Origin: Hirundichthys speculiger
Lineage: Eukaryota; Chordata; Actinopteri; Beloniformes; Exocoetidae
Direction of reading: 5' to 3'
Assembly (NCBI GenBank): GCA_018398805.1
Contig: JAGFBZ010002247.1
Coordinates: forward strand, 1 to 64,000
DNA: 64,000 nt
In this document: positions 46,990 to 57,690 of the stretch, one piece after another
Layout: each line of letters begins with the position of its first letter
Numbering within the stretch: the stretch's first letter is position 1
Notes under the pieces: generated by a model
Told to the model about the DNA's origin: nothing
What the model saw: the letters and a program-made list of their open reading frames with translations, nothing else
Database searches by the model: none
Made by a program: the position numbers and the translations under genes

Positions 46990-47810
46990 GTACCGGCTCC
47001 CAGACGGTCCAAAACAAAACAAGACAGAACAAACAAAGAAAGGGAAGCAGAGCAGGGTGAGTGGAGGGGGCCGGAAGGCAGGAAATCAAAAAAAAAACAA
47101 AAAACAAAAGAAAACCCAAACATTCACTAGACTACCAGGCCAGACAGGAAGAGTCCAGGGTGCCAGCCTCTGTGCCTGACGGAGGCCCTAAACAGTCCAG
47201 GGGGCCGGCCTCGGCGCCTGACGGAGGCCCTAAACAGTCCAGGGGGCCGGCCTCGGCGCCTGACGGAGGCCCTAAACAGTCCAGGGGGCCGGCCTCGGCG
47301 CCTGACGGAGGCCTTAAACAGTCCAGGGGGCCGGCCTCGGCGCCTGACGGAGGCCCTAAACAGTCCAGGGGGCCGGCCTCGGCGCCTGACGGAGGCCCTA
47401 AACAGTCCAGGGGGCCGGCCTCGGCGCCTGACGGAGGCCCTAAACAGTCCAGGGGGCCGGCCTCGGCGCCTGACGGAGGCCCTAAACAGTCCAGGGGGCC
47501 GGCCTCGGCGCCTGACGGAGGCCCTAAACAGTCCAGGGGGCCGGCCTCGGCGGACTGGAACCAGGAACTGATGAGGCAGGCGACGCCGGCGGACAGGAAC
47601 CAGGAACTGGCGAGGCAGACGACCACGGCCTCGGCGGGCAGGAACCAGGAACTGGCGAGGTGGAGGGAGGCCGCGGCGCTGGACGAGAGCCAGGAGGTGA
47701 CGTGGAGGGCAGCCGCGGCGCTGGACAAGAGCGAGGAAGCGACATGGCGTCATCTGCGGCTCCTGCTGCAGCGGCATCGGCGGAGGCTAACTTGTGGTTC
47801 CTTGAGTTTC
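46990..47810 (-). pseudogene. LTR-element internal 3' region with proline-rich tail
   Basis: On the minus strand a frame from 47777 to 47127 is open for 216 codons and consists of Arg/Pro/Leu-rich repeats (for example RRRGRPPGLFRASV). Other frames are also open because the repeat unit is a multiple of three and GC-rich. Fish gypsy-like elements often have such a tail after integrase. No protease, RT or integrase is left. I cannot decide which frame, if any, was translated. Confidence 0.45.
47156..47552. repeat. 42-bp GC-rich minisatellite, nine units
   Basis: Nine near-identical units built on CCTGACGGAGGCCCTAAACA and GTCCAGGGGGCCGGCCTCGG. One unit has a C to T change (Pro to Leu in the plus frame). 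A multiple of three keeps all frames open. Confidence 0.95.
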
Positions 47811-48699
47811 CAGAAGTAGGGTGGGAGACAGTTCACAGACTCAGGTGGAAACAACTCCTAGTTAGTGCTAGAGAAGCAGAAACTCTATACCTCGAAGATT
47901 AGGCTTACAAGTTGCTGTTTATTTTCAAATTAAGTTTATAATTATGGATAACTTCACTGGTAACATGAATAATCTTCTTGTACGTAAATGTCATTATTAT
48001 TATTCATTATCATTCATTATTCATCTGCCGCAAACGGTTGAGGCAGTTGGCCCTTATCCTCCCTAAGTCCTGTTCATATATAAAACCGGAGTAGCCTGGG
48101 TATTCATAAGAAATACAGGAGAAGGAACTGAGCAGCAACTGCAGGGACCATCAACACCATGGTAGGACCTGCCTAAGGAGAAGAGAAAGAGATAAAGACA
48201 GAAGAAGACACAAGAAAGTGTTAATGCTATGATGTGATCCAAGACAATCTTAAACTGACAGACAGACAGGAAATAAAGGGCTCTGCCTCCATCTCTACAA
48301 ACTTTGTAATTCCTTTGCAAACTTTGATTCCTTTATCCGTAAAGACCGTTGAGATAACTTTGTTGTAAACTGTAGCTGTAAAGTGAATTTCACTGAACTG
48401 AAACTAAAATTAAAAACCAATTTGTAGCCTTCATGTATTAAGTTTCTGCACACAAAGAAAAGGGACAGTTTTACTCCTTTTCATCTAAAAGTCTCAACTT
48501 CATCCACCTGATCGTCTCTACCCACTTATTCATATTCTGCTTGTGCATATTCTGCCTTTCCCAGCTGTGTTCAGGAGAAAGGCAGGGTACACCCTGGACA
48601 AGTTACTAGTCATTTATTTATTTGAAAAAAAAGACTTGTGAGTAACTGCACAGTTTTTCCAAATTATTGCAACTTGTTATCAAGTGTGATGTTCCTATC
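47811..48699. other. Gene-free stretch
   Basis: AT-rich; short (TTA)n and (CATT)n tracts near 47990-48025. GGGTACACCCTGGACAAGT near 48575 resembles a LINE-associated dispersed motif. No gene is supported. Confidence 0.45.
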
Positions 48700-49760
48700 A
48701 GGGGTATATACACTGCATTATAGAGGAAGTAATCCATCCACCTGTAAACGTCCAGTTGTCTGGGATTGGAGATGCCCCTGTTCCCTGTATTTCCAGGACA
48801 TTTCAGAGATGTAGGGTGAATTCCAATTCTTCTCTTAATCCTCAATCTCAACCCTCGCCCTTAACCCTCAATTTTTGGCCCTCAATCTTTAACCCTCGAA
48901 AGTAAGTGTCAGGGCTAACTTGTGGCTTAGAAATGGGACACCCCTTGAGTGCAGTTACGTCTTCAGACTGAAATGTATCAGAGCCCGTGTTGTCTCTGTT
49001 TATTCCCTGAAATGACACAGGGATAACATTCAAAAGAGCGCCGTATATTCTCCAAATAATATTAGCAAATAACACAATAGAGGATACATTATTATGACCG
49101 CCGTTGCTACACAACAAGGTATACAAGTAACGTGAAGCCGGCCGGGATTGCCGGCCGCCGACCGGGACCGCCAGGCCGGCAGCAAACATCGTAAAGTAGA
49201 AAAATAAATGTTACGCAACAACGATGTTAATCCATGAAAAAAAAAGTCTCAAACAAAGACAATAAGATGGTTTCGTAACATGTTTATCTTTAAGAACTAC
49301 GAAGATACTTAGCTTTTTTTGTCACCATCCTTTTCGAAGATGTCTTGGCTAAATTACCCAATGCCTTCTAGGTAGCCCTTACTCCCAAGGGTGGTGTCGG
49401 AAAATCTCAATTTTGAGGGTGATACAGCCCTCAAACTCGTCCCTCAATTTGACTTTCTAAGAATCGGGACAGCACTTGCCCTTAGCGGGAGCGCACATCT
49501 TTGAGATTGAGGGTTGGGATTGAGGGTTAAGGGAGGAATTGGAATTCACCCGTAATCTCTCCAGCATGTCCCGGGCCTGTTGCTGGGCTTCCTCCCAGTT
49601 GAAAAACACCTCTCTAGGGAGACATCCAGGAGGGATCTTAACCAGATGTCTGGACCGCCTCAGCTGGTTCATCCTGATGTGGAAGAGTGGCGACTGAACT
49701 TCTCACTCTCTCTAAAGGAGAGTCCGACCACCTTCTGAAGAAAATTCTCCTTCTCCTCTT
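48700..49760 (-). mobile_element. RTE-like LINE 3' end, split by a MITE
   Basis: On the minus strand, 49760-49555 reads MNQLRRSRHLVKIPPGCLPR and EAQQQARDMLERL, like the C-terminus of an RTE-like ORF (RWLGH...MPPGRLPGEVF, followed by RTRWRDY). It then resumes at 48810 with a degraded WEYREQG-type segment and a terminal GTGGATGGATTAC tail. The intervening 738 bp is an inserted element. Confidence 0.6.
48814..49551. mobile_element. Element X, 738-bp DNA transposon/MITE
   Basis: Termini GGGTGAATTCCAATTC and GAATTGGAATTCACCC continue as imperfect inverted repeats for about 50 bp, rich in CCTCAATC/GATTGAGG. A 3-bp duplication GTA flanks it (48811-48813 and 49552-49554). Removal restores the LINE sequence. 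Three-base duplications are typical of PIF/Harbinger, but no transposase is recognisable. A larger relative (X2) is at 61386-63547. Confidence 0.82.
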
Positions 49761-50465
49761 TGAATTGAACCTTTATCGTGGTGGAAGAGTTTGCTTTGCC
49801 TGCCTGAATGATCTTATGAGCTATGTCGCCCATGGGCTATTGCCCCTGGCACAGTCAGCACCAATACAAATTGGTTCTGCCAGTTAAGCTCAGCCCAAAT
49901 GAGCAATCTCTGTTTACCCTCCTCTATCTACATGCAGCAGGGGCAATATGGGCTGGATGCAATATGCCATAGAGAGCAGCCAAAGGCATAGGGCTCGGGA
50001 ATGTGCACGAAAACGGTTCTTGGGATGGTATGTCATTCGAAAGTTCAATCTAAATTCTCATTTAGCCTTCTTTTATTTCAGCGGCAGGAGAGAAACTGCA
50101 TGTATAAGATAATGAAAGAAACTTGATTGTATGTTTGTAATGCTCTTGTGAAAATTTACCAATGCTATTTTCGTGCCTGCTTCTATTGCATGAAGTGGTT
50201 ACAAATTGTGTATACAGTTATCTCGTCCTAGTAATGCAGGAGCTGCCTCCACCGTGTACCAGATCAGAGATGAAAAAGCAGTTTCTCGTCTTCACTCAGC
50301 CATCCCATGCTGGATGGAGCTGAAACCCCGGTTGCTCTTCATGCCAGAAAAAGACGGGGTTAGCATTGTGTCAAATTTCTCATTTGTCCCATCCATCTAA
50401 ATCTCATCAGTATATCGATCAATTCTTTATGCTGAATAAAAACGGATTTCCCTGCACTTTACAGG
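49761..50465. other. Gene-free stretch
   Basis: No supported gene or transposon terminus. Confidence 0.45.
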
Positions 50466-50467
50466 TA

Positions 50468-51234
50468 CAGTGGTACCTCTACTTACGAACATCTCTACAT
50501 ACGAAATTTTCAGGTTACGAAACGGCTCAACGGGAAAATATTGCCTCTTGTTATGAAAGAAATTTTAGGATACGAAAGGCAGAAATACAGTAGAGCTGCT
50601 ACTCGCAGTTCCCAGAGTTTACTGAACGTAAACATAGCTGTCGGCTCTGTATCTCGGTTTGAAAGCGGTGCGTCCGAGCTGCTCTGCCATTGGCTATCGC
50701 TTAGCATCTTCATGGCATCCCATTGGCTAGGAGGGCCCCTTGTCTGTATGAGCGTAACCCAGCAACCCAGGTAAACAAACAATTTTTACTACCTCCGCCA
50801 AGGAGGTTATGTTTTTGCCGGCGTTTATCAGTCTGTCTTTCTGTCTGTGTTCAAGATAACTCAAAAAGTTAAAGATGGATTTTGATGAAATTTTCAGGAG
50901 TTGACGGAAATGTGAAAAGGAAGAACTGATTTCATTTTGGGTGTGATCCGGAAGAAATCCTGGATTCTGGATCACTTTTAAATTTTCGATAATTGTTGTG
51001 CTTGGTGGAAGTCTGCGCTCTCTGAGTGCTTTTCTAGTTCTAACATGTATTTCTTACAGGTTTTTATGTCATTTCATGTATTATTTATAATTTATAAAAA
51101 AAATTATGTTAGAATTTTGGGGGGCTTGGAACAGATTAGGGCATTTACATGGAAAACTAGTCTCTACTTACGAAAGTTTCAGGTTAAGAAACTACTTCCA
51201 GAACCAGTTAATTTCGTAAGTAGAGGTACCACTG
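50468..51234. mobile_element. pogo/Tigger-like MITE
   Basis: Termini CAGTGGTACCTCTACTTACG and CGTAAGTAGAGGTACCACTG are flanked by TA (50466-50467 and 51235-51236). Subterminal CTACTTACGAA and TTTCAGGTTACGAAA motifs recur on both sides. No transposase remains. A family M repeat is inserted near the middle. Confidence 0.88.
50787..51040 (-). mobile_element. MITE family M, nested inverted copy
   Basis: ACCTCCGCCAAGGAGGTTAT to GAGTGCTTTTCTAGTT. It is the reverse of 39915-40309 with about 140 bp of the interior missing. Confidence 0.8.
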
Positions 51235-51236
51235 TA

Positions 51237-52010
51237 ATTGTATGCTCCTCTGTTTAATAGCCATCATGTCGTGTCCATTCATACACCTTCCAGTGCCAAG
51301 CAAGTCCATGCACGATTTCTGGCTGCATGCAGTTCAGCTCTTAACCTGGTTGTCATCAAACCATGCCTGGGCAGTCTCTATAGCATACAACAACCAACAA
51401 CACTACTGTGGCTCACTGTTGGTTGATAGTCTACCATCAGTCAGGATCTCCATCTCCTTCCTCTAAAGTTTCGCTAATGTAGACTAGCACACCAAACATC
51501 TTCCTGTACCTTTTCGTTCAATAATCCATTCACATCATTTGAACAGGTGCTACCCCAATGAACATCCGTCAATCTTGATTGTTGGGCTAAATGTGTAAAT
51601 GTGATTACTAATCACCTATGTACTTTATGGATAATGTCTTGAACAGTGTATAATTTCTCGACCGCTCCCTGAACATTCTTCTTTATGTAAAATTCAACCG
51701 CACCTCCTACAGGCCTCACTGTCCTTTTACATATTAAAGTAATAATTAACAACAGACCCGAGATCAGTTAACAGGCTAGAACATACACTTCAAAGACATC
51801 ATTGTAAGTAATAAATTACTTTATGCTCCTAAAGGAAGATTTGAAAAGACTCGCAATGCAGAGCTAACTGTAGTTTTGAACACAGTTTATGTATAAACGG
51901 GAGGGCTGGTCCAAAGGTTCTTTAAAGCTGTAAATCTGAAATCTATTGACATGTTTATGTTTTGTATATATTTATGTTGAGTTATTACCACTACATCTCC
52001 TGCTACATTG
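51237..52010. other. Gene-free stretch
   Basis: No supported feature between the MITE and the microsatellite. Confidence 0.45.
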
Positions 52011-52846
52011 AACCATCCATCCATCCATCCATCATTCCAGCCATCCATCTATATATCTATCCTTCCAGCCTGCCATCCATCCATCCATCCTTCCAGCCTG
52101 CCATCCATCCATCCATCCAGTCAGCCATCCATCCAACCATCTATCCATCCAGCCATCCACCATCCAGCCAGCCAACCATCCATCTAGCCATCCAACATCC
52201 AGCCATCCATTCATCCATTTGTCCAGACATCCATCCACCATCCATCCTTCCAGTCAGCCAGCCATCCCTCCATCTATCCATCCAACCATCCATCTAGCCA
52301 TCCAACATCCAGCCATCCATTCATCCATCCATCCAGGCATCCAGCCATCCATTCATCCATCCATCCACCACCCATCCCTCCAGCCAGCCATCCATCCATC
52401 CATCTATCCATCCAACCATCCATCTAGCCATCCAACATCCAGCCATCCATTCATCCATCCATCCAGGCATCCAGCCATCCATTCATCCATCCATCCAGAC
52501 ATCCATCCACCACCCATCCCTCCAGCCAGCCATCCATCCATCCAACCTTCCAGTCAGCATCCATCCATCCACCCATCTATCATCCATCCATCTATCCATC
52601 CATGTAGCCATCCAACATCCAGCCTTCCATTCATCCAGACATCCAGCCATCCATTCATCCATCCCTCTATCCATCCAGACATCCATCTACCATCCATCCC
52701 CCATCTATTCATTCATCCATCCATCCATCTATCCAACCATCCATCCATTTATCCATCCCTCCATCCACCCAGCCAGCCATCCATCCATCCAACCAGTCAT
52801 TCAGCCATCCACCATCTATCCATCTATCCATCCATCCATCAACTTC
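52011..52846. repeat. (CATC)n microsatellite, ~0.83 kb, imperfect
   Basis: Tandem CCAT/CATC units with interspersed CCAG, CTAT and TTCC variants and longer-range repetition (a block with ATCCAACCATCCATCTAGCC recurs several times). It adjoins a LINE 3' end at 52847. Confidence 0.95.
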
Positions 52847-53020
52847 TGCTTATCCAGGTTCAGATTGTAGGCAAAAGATAAAAAAAGTAGAGAGGCCCGG
52901 ACTTCCTTCACCCTGTCCACCTCCTCCAGGCCTTCCAGGGGGACACTGAGGTGTTCCCAGACCAGCCAAGAGATGTCCTGGGTCTGCCCTCTGGACCAAA
53001 CGGAGGTCCAGAGGGCATCC
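52847..53020 (-). mobile_element. RTE-like LINE 3' end
   Basis: Minus-strand sequence ends AACCTGGATAAGCAGAAGTT then GATGGATGG, the usual terminus of a fish RTE-like LINE. Upstream it has a GAGGTGGACAGGGTGAAGGA coding remnant. The microsatellite starts exactly at its 3' end. Confidence 0.72.
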
Positions 53021-53716
53021 TAACCAAGAGAAGGAGTAGTTTAACCCCGGGTTACACTAATGTTAGAGTTCAGCACATGTTGTCTGGGCATCTGGGTATT
53101 TTATTAGAATTCTTTAATGTCAAACATGAAACTAGACCTCCCCATTCAAAAGATCAAACACTTGACAATTTTTATTTCCAATAGTCTCGATAAGACAGTT
53201 TTAAATGTTCACATATCAGGACATGAAAATAATTTTCAAGATGGCATGTTATGACCTTTCCTCAAAAGTTAACACGATCACTAGAGACAATGATGACATT
53301 TCTGAGACAATATTTGGAATTCCACAGAGATACAGAATAAAAGCATTCTTTTTCAAGCACATCTTCACAGCTCTGATCATAGCAGACAGTTTAGATGGTG
53401 GATGTCAAGCACTGCCCTTGTCCCTGGTTGTGCTGATTCTGAGATGTTGCTGTCTGCAGATCCCCTTTTTGTAATTACTGCTACAAGGTGTGTTAGATGT
53501 TCTAAGCGTTTATGCAATCATTGATATGCTGTATATCCCATATTTGTGACTAACAATGTTAGGTTTGTGTGCGTAAAGTATATTGCTTGTTTTCTCAAGC
53601 CTTTAAGTTAAACACATTGACATTATCAGTGAAGAAATGTGTGGTTCTCAATTCTGACGGAAAAATCTGAAAGGAAAACTGTCCATGCAGTCTCTGGAGG
53701 ACTCACCCTGGTTGTC
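53021..53716. other. Gene-free stretch
   Basis: No supported feature. Confidence 0.4.
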
Positions 53717-53806
53717 AGAAAGAGTCACGGCGTTGTTGTTGTGGCCTTCGGGCTTCTCGTGCGCTGCCTTCCCCTTTGATCTGGTGTTTAAAGCCTTCGC
53801 TCTTTG
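53708..53806 (-). CDS. Possible single exon of an unidentified host gene
   Basis: The minus strand has an open frame reading RAKALNTRSKGKAAHEKPEG, then HNNNAVTLSDNQ, ending at CAG/GGTGAGT, a good splice donor. A CAGCACGTAG upstream could serve as a weak acceptor. The composition is protein-like and not shared with any repeat here. I do not recognise the protein. It could equally be chance, since a short exon cannot be proven from sequence alone. Confidence 0.2.
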
Positions 53807-53812
53807 CTCCTA

Positions 53813-55044
53813 CGTGCTGCCGTCCCAAGCTGTGCGGCGCATCGCCAGGTAGTTTTGTAGCGCAACGGCCTTTGAAATGCAAATCGCACCGATGCACGAG
53901 TAGATGCCTGTTTGTGTGCTCAAAAGAAAGGGGTTGGGAGAATATTGGATGCCTCTGATGAAAACGGAGCTAGCACAGATAAAGGCAGTCGGTCGAGGTA
54001 AAAGTCACACATCGAGATCTTCTTAGGAGATTCTTAATTGTAAAATTAAATAAATACCTGAAAACAAATCCCTCACAGGGTTGACAACCTGTTGATTGCA
54101 ACTTATTTCTGAAGTCTTTCTTGCAGATTCCAAAGACTTATGGAAAAATAAATACATTATTAAATAAAGAAAGTATTGCTACGTTATATATGAAGACTGT
54201 TTACGAATAGAAAAATAATGAATAAAAGAAAATCAATTATACTCTTCATATAAAACCTCAGGCCTTCATAGAGAGACAACACAAGACAAATGCTGCAGGT
54301 ATGACTCTGCTGTGGTGTCCTGAACCCAAAAGGGTTTTTGGTTTTTTTATGCATTTACTTTCTTGCTTTGACATTAATTCATTTGCTATAATGCATCCAG
54401 TTTTGCAGTTCAGCCTGCGTCACATTCCTTAGTTTGTAAAGGTTGTCAGTGGCTCATTGAGGACTAACGCTGACGGATCAAGAAGTCAAGAAAAATAGTC
54501 CTGCATACACATTTTAAATATAAACACGATAAAATCAAAATTCAAACAAGAAAATTATACAAATGCTGACCAAGGCCACATATTTTCCAGAGACGTGTCG
54601 TGCATTTTTTAACAAGAAGCTGTAAAAACATCACAAAGGCCTGGCAGGGTAAGAAGAGGCCTCGACTACTGGATCGGCCTGCAGTCCTGATCGGCCCCAG
54701 GAGGCGGTGCGCTCTAGTCACGAAGACTGAGTACAGCCGAACACCTAAAGATGCGTTAGCAGGAAGAACGGGACGAAAAAAAACACCTGATGCATTTCAT
54801 CTCTTGGTATCTTCAACACCAGAACGTCATGTGCACGTTGTAGAAAGGACCGGCGCCATGTCAAAGTGGTGAAAGCTTGACTGTCCCAGCTGTCGGTGTT
54901 TAAGTCCTGAACCCCCAAAATGCATCCAAACTGACAACTGAAATGACATCAAAGAGAAACAGATTGAAATATTTGTGGTTCAGACGGTTTGGAAAGACAT
55001 TAACATCCACATACATTTGAGAAATGCTGCATTATAAACTGACC
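53813..55044. other. Gene-free stretch
   Basis: AT-rich, with no supported gene. A 90-codon plus frame at 54600-54872 has no recognisable motif. Confidence 0.45.
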
Positions 55045-56389
55045 ATTTCATCTTTTCAATTCAATTCAAAATTCAAAAATACTTTATTAATCCCCCAAGG
55101 GGGAAATTCAAGTTTCAGTACACCAGTCTGGTGTACTAGGGGAGCTGCCAGCGTCCAGTCCTCCTTTTCATGCCCGGTCCTGTGGTCCGAGTGCTAACCC
55201 CAGTTAACAGCCGCTAACAGCCGTTAAAACAGTTAGCAGCTGTTAGAACCAGTATATCTCCATAATGATGACAAGTGAGATATCTCCAGGTCAGAGGAGG
55301 AAACACCGATGAACCAAACCTTCACCTCTGGGAAGACTGAGCTCCATTCAGTCCAGCGAGCAACAGAGCCGAGCGTCCCAGAGCCCGGTTCATCATGCGG
55401 ACCGGACCAGGCTGTTGTCGTTTCCCCCAGCGGTGCTGGGCCCCACCAGGTCACCAGACGGCCCCTGCCAGGTCAGCTGACCCACCCTCTGCTACGTCGG
55501 GGGCTCCCGTCCCGGCTCCGTGACGCTGCAGCCCGGATCCAGTGGCGGTGGTTGCTGCGGGTAGCAGTTCAGGACTACTTAGCTTTCCCGAACCAGCCTC
55601 CAGCGACACTGTCCATGTCTGCGGCGGCAGGTCTCCACCAGCCGCAAGAGGACCGGTCCGCCCCCTGCAGACAGTATGTCAACATCCGACCGCAGATCAC
55701 CACAAACCGGGCACAAACTGGAGCGTCCAGCGTCCAGCGTTGCAGGGATAAGTCCCCGGAGCAGCAGCGAGTAGCCTCCATGCCAGGCGTCGTCCGGGCA
55801 ATGACTAGCGTATTTCCTCTTGCCAGCCTTCGCTGAGCAGCTGCTCACAAAATTCAAAGTAGTACTTTGTTTTATTAAAGCTGGTGGAAAGAGTAAAGAG
55901 TTAGCACACAGCTATGAAAGCACAGTGATAATGATTATTGTTTCACCTTTCTAAATGCCTCTGTTTCTCCATTGTTTTGTGGAGCGTTATAGTTCTTTGT
56001 TGCTGTGATTCTCATCCCGCTGTGACAGCGCGATAGCCGTGCTTGCTTCCATTATACATCATTTCAGAAGTTGTAAAGACATTTAAAAACACATACAAAC
56101 CAAAAAAAAAAAAAAAAAGCTCAGGTTTAATTTATATCTCTATAATTCAGGTTGGTCTTTTATGCACATGCAGGCAGTTTTCACACACACACATGGGAAT
56201 GGCTTGTTACTGTGGATGACTTACAAAGGAACACAGGAACAGATCAGGGTTCAGTAAAACCGAGTTCAATCAAACTTAAAAGCCTCTTTCATAAGACAAA
56301 TTAACAAATGCAAACATATCACACTAACACAAAAACAATAGAAATAAACAGCCACACACACACACCTGGCCAGCATCCTCTGTTGATTC

Positions 56390-57690
56390 TGTTTTAACAG
56401 TTGTCCTGTTGGTCTTCCTCAGTACCCTCATGAAGTGCAGTCTCTGATGGGCCTTTTTCTGCAGCTCAGAGGTGTTCAAGCTCCAGGTCAGGACCTCCTT
56501 GATGATGAAGTCCACCACCCTCTCCACACAGTCCCCATCGATGGTCAGTGGCAAAAAGACCTCATTGCCCTCCTGAAGTCGACAGTGACCTCCTTGGTTT
56601 TGGAGGGGTTGAGCAGCAGATTGTTGTCCCTACACCACACAGTCAGTTGCTCCACCTCATCCCTGTAGGCAGGGATGAGTCCCACCACTGTGGTGCCGTC
56701 CCCAAATTTGACAGTGGTGCTACTGTGGTAGGTAGGGGTGCAGTCGTGAGTGTAGAGGGTGTAGAGCAGTCGGCTCAGCACACAGCCCTGTTGGGGAGCC
56801 GGTGCTGAGGTCGAGGGGCGTGGATGTAGGAGGGCCCACTCTCTGACTGCGACTGGACAGGAAACTCTTGATCCACATCCAGGGAGCATGTGGGAGACCC
56901 AGGTCCACCAGTTTGTCCACCAGTTGGTCCACCAACCGCACGTAGTTACCCTGCTGCTCCAGGTGGGAGCATGACGGTGTGGGTCAAAGGTAGATGGGAG
57001 CAGTGATGTGATGTGACCCTGTACTAGTTTTTCAAAGCACTTCATCACCACTGGGGTTAGTGGAGTCATTGAGACCGGCGATGTGGGGTTTCTTGGGTTG
57101 TGAGACTGTGGTGGAGGACATCAGGCAGGGTGGGACTGTGGACTGGGATAGAGAATGGTTGAGACTGGTTGCGTTGTTAGCAGGATGTCCAAAAAGCTCG
57201 CTGAATAGCCTCCAACTGATCCAGAATGCAGCAGCGAGGTTGCTGACAGGAATCCATAAGTGAGATCTTTCCCGTGTTAGCCTCCCTCCATTGGCTTCCT
57301 GTGAAATTTCAAATTGAGTTTAAAATTCTGCTTCTCACATATAAGGCCCTTAATGGTCTAGCTCTGCGCTATTTACAAGACCTGATAGCACATTTTTCGC
57401 AGTCCTTTAGTACCTGTCCAGAGACACCATCTGGTCCAACCGCCTTCCTCGGATCGAGGGTCCGCAGTGTGCGCCTCACCTCACCTCATGAAGGTGGAGC
57501 TGTCGTGGGCCTCAGGGTGGTGCGTAGCTGCATCTGGGGGAGGTTCGGATCCTCTGCCAGGGACTTGTCACCTTCAGCAGCAGCGAGGACAGTCCTGCAG
57601 TCAGTGAGTAGCTGGACATTGCAACTGCAGTGACTGGGAGCAGTGGTTTCCTGTAGGACTATCAGTGTCCCACCAGAGAGGAGCAATGTC
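56390..57690 (-). pseudogene. Rex1-like reverse transcriptase remnant
   Basis: Minus-strand motifs in order: VRRTLRTLDPRKAVGPDGVS (57520-57420, followed by the L2 piece), PKKPHIAGLND, LTPVVMKCFEKLVQGHITSL, QQGCVLSRLLYTLYTHDCTP, VKFGDGTTVVGLI (catalytic FADD changed to FGDG), LTVWCRDNNLLLNPSKTKE, and KKAHQRLHFMRVLRK near 56430. The palm segment between 56900 and 56990 is deleted and has become repetitive. Inactive. Confidence 0.8.
57168..57392 (+). mobile_element. L2 ORF2 fragment inside the Rex1-like element
   Basis: Encodes LLAGCPKSSLNSLQLIQNAA and LHWLPVKFQIEFKILLL, aligned to 2740-2960 of the L2 at 2098-4024. It has neither an L2 3' end nor a tail, so it did not arrive by ordinary retrotransposition of a complete 3' end. 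Confidence 0.85.

Larger units (their letters stand above)
55045..57690 (-). mobile_element. Rex1-like LINE with an L2 fragment inside
   Basis: On the minus strand the element runs from an RT N-terminal piece near 57690 to a terminus at 55045-55110, whose complement reads AATTTCCCCCTTGGGGGATT, TAATAAAGTATTTTTGAA and TTGAATTGAA, as in fish Rex1/CR1-type 3' ends. Between lie RT coding (57690-56400) and a GC-rich stretch at 55250-55850. I cannot be sure that the GC-rich stretch belongs to the same element. Confidence 0.6.

Noticed and set aside
47061..47819. 252-codon plus-strand protein with DGGPKQSRGPASAP repeats
   Set aside because: It is a by-product of the 42-bp minisatellite. All frames are open there, and the LTR orientation favours the minus strand if anything.
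52011..52881. Long Ser/Pro/His/Ile-rich open frames
   Set aside because: They are translations of the (CATC)n microsatellite.
55309..55836. 175-codon GC-rich plus-strand frame as a host gene
   Set aside because: Several overlapping frames are open because of base composition. No domain is recognised, and it sits within a probable Rex1-like element.
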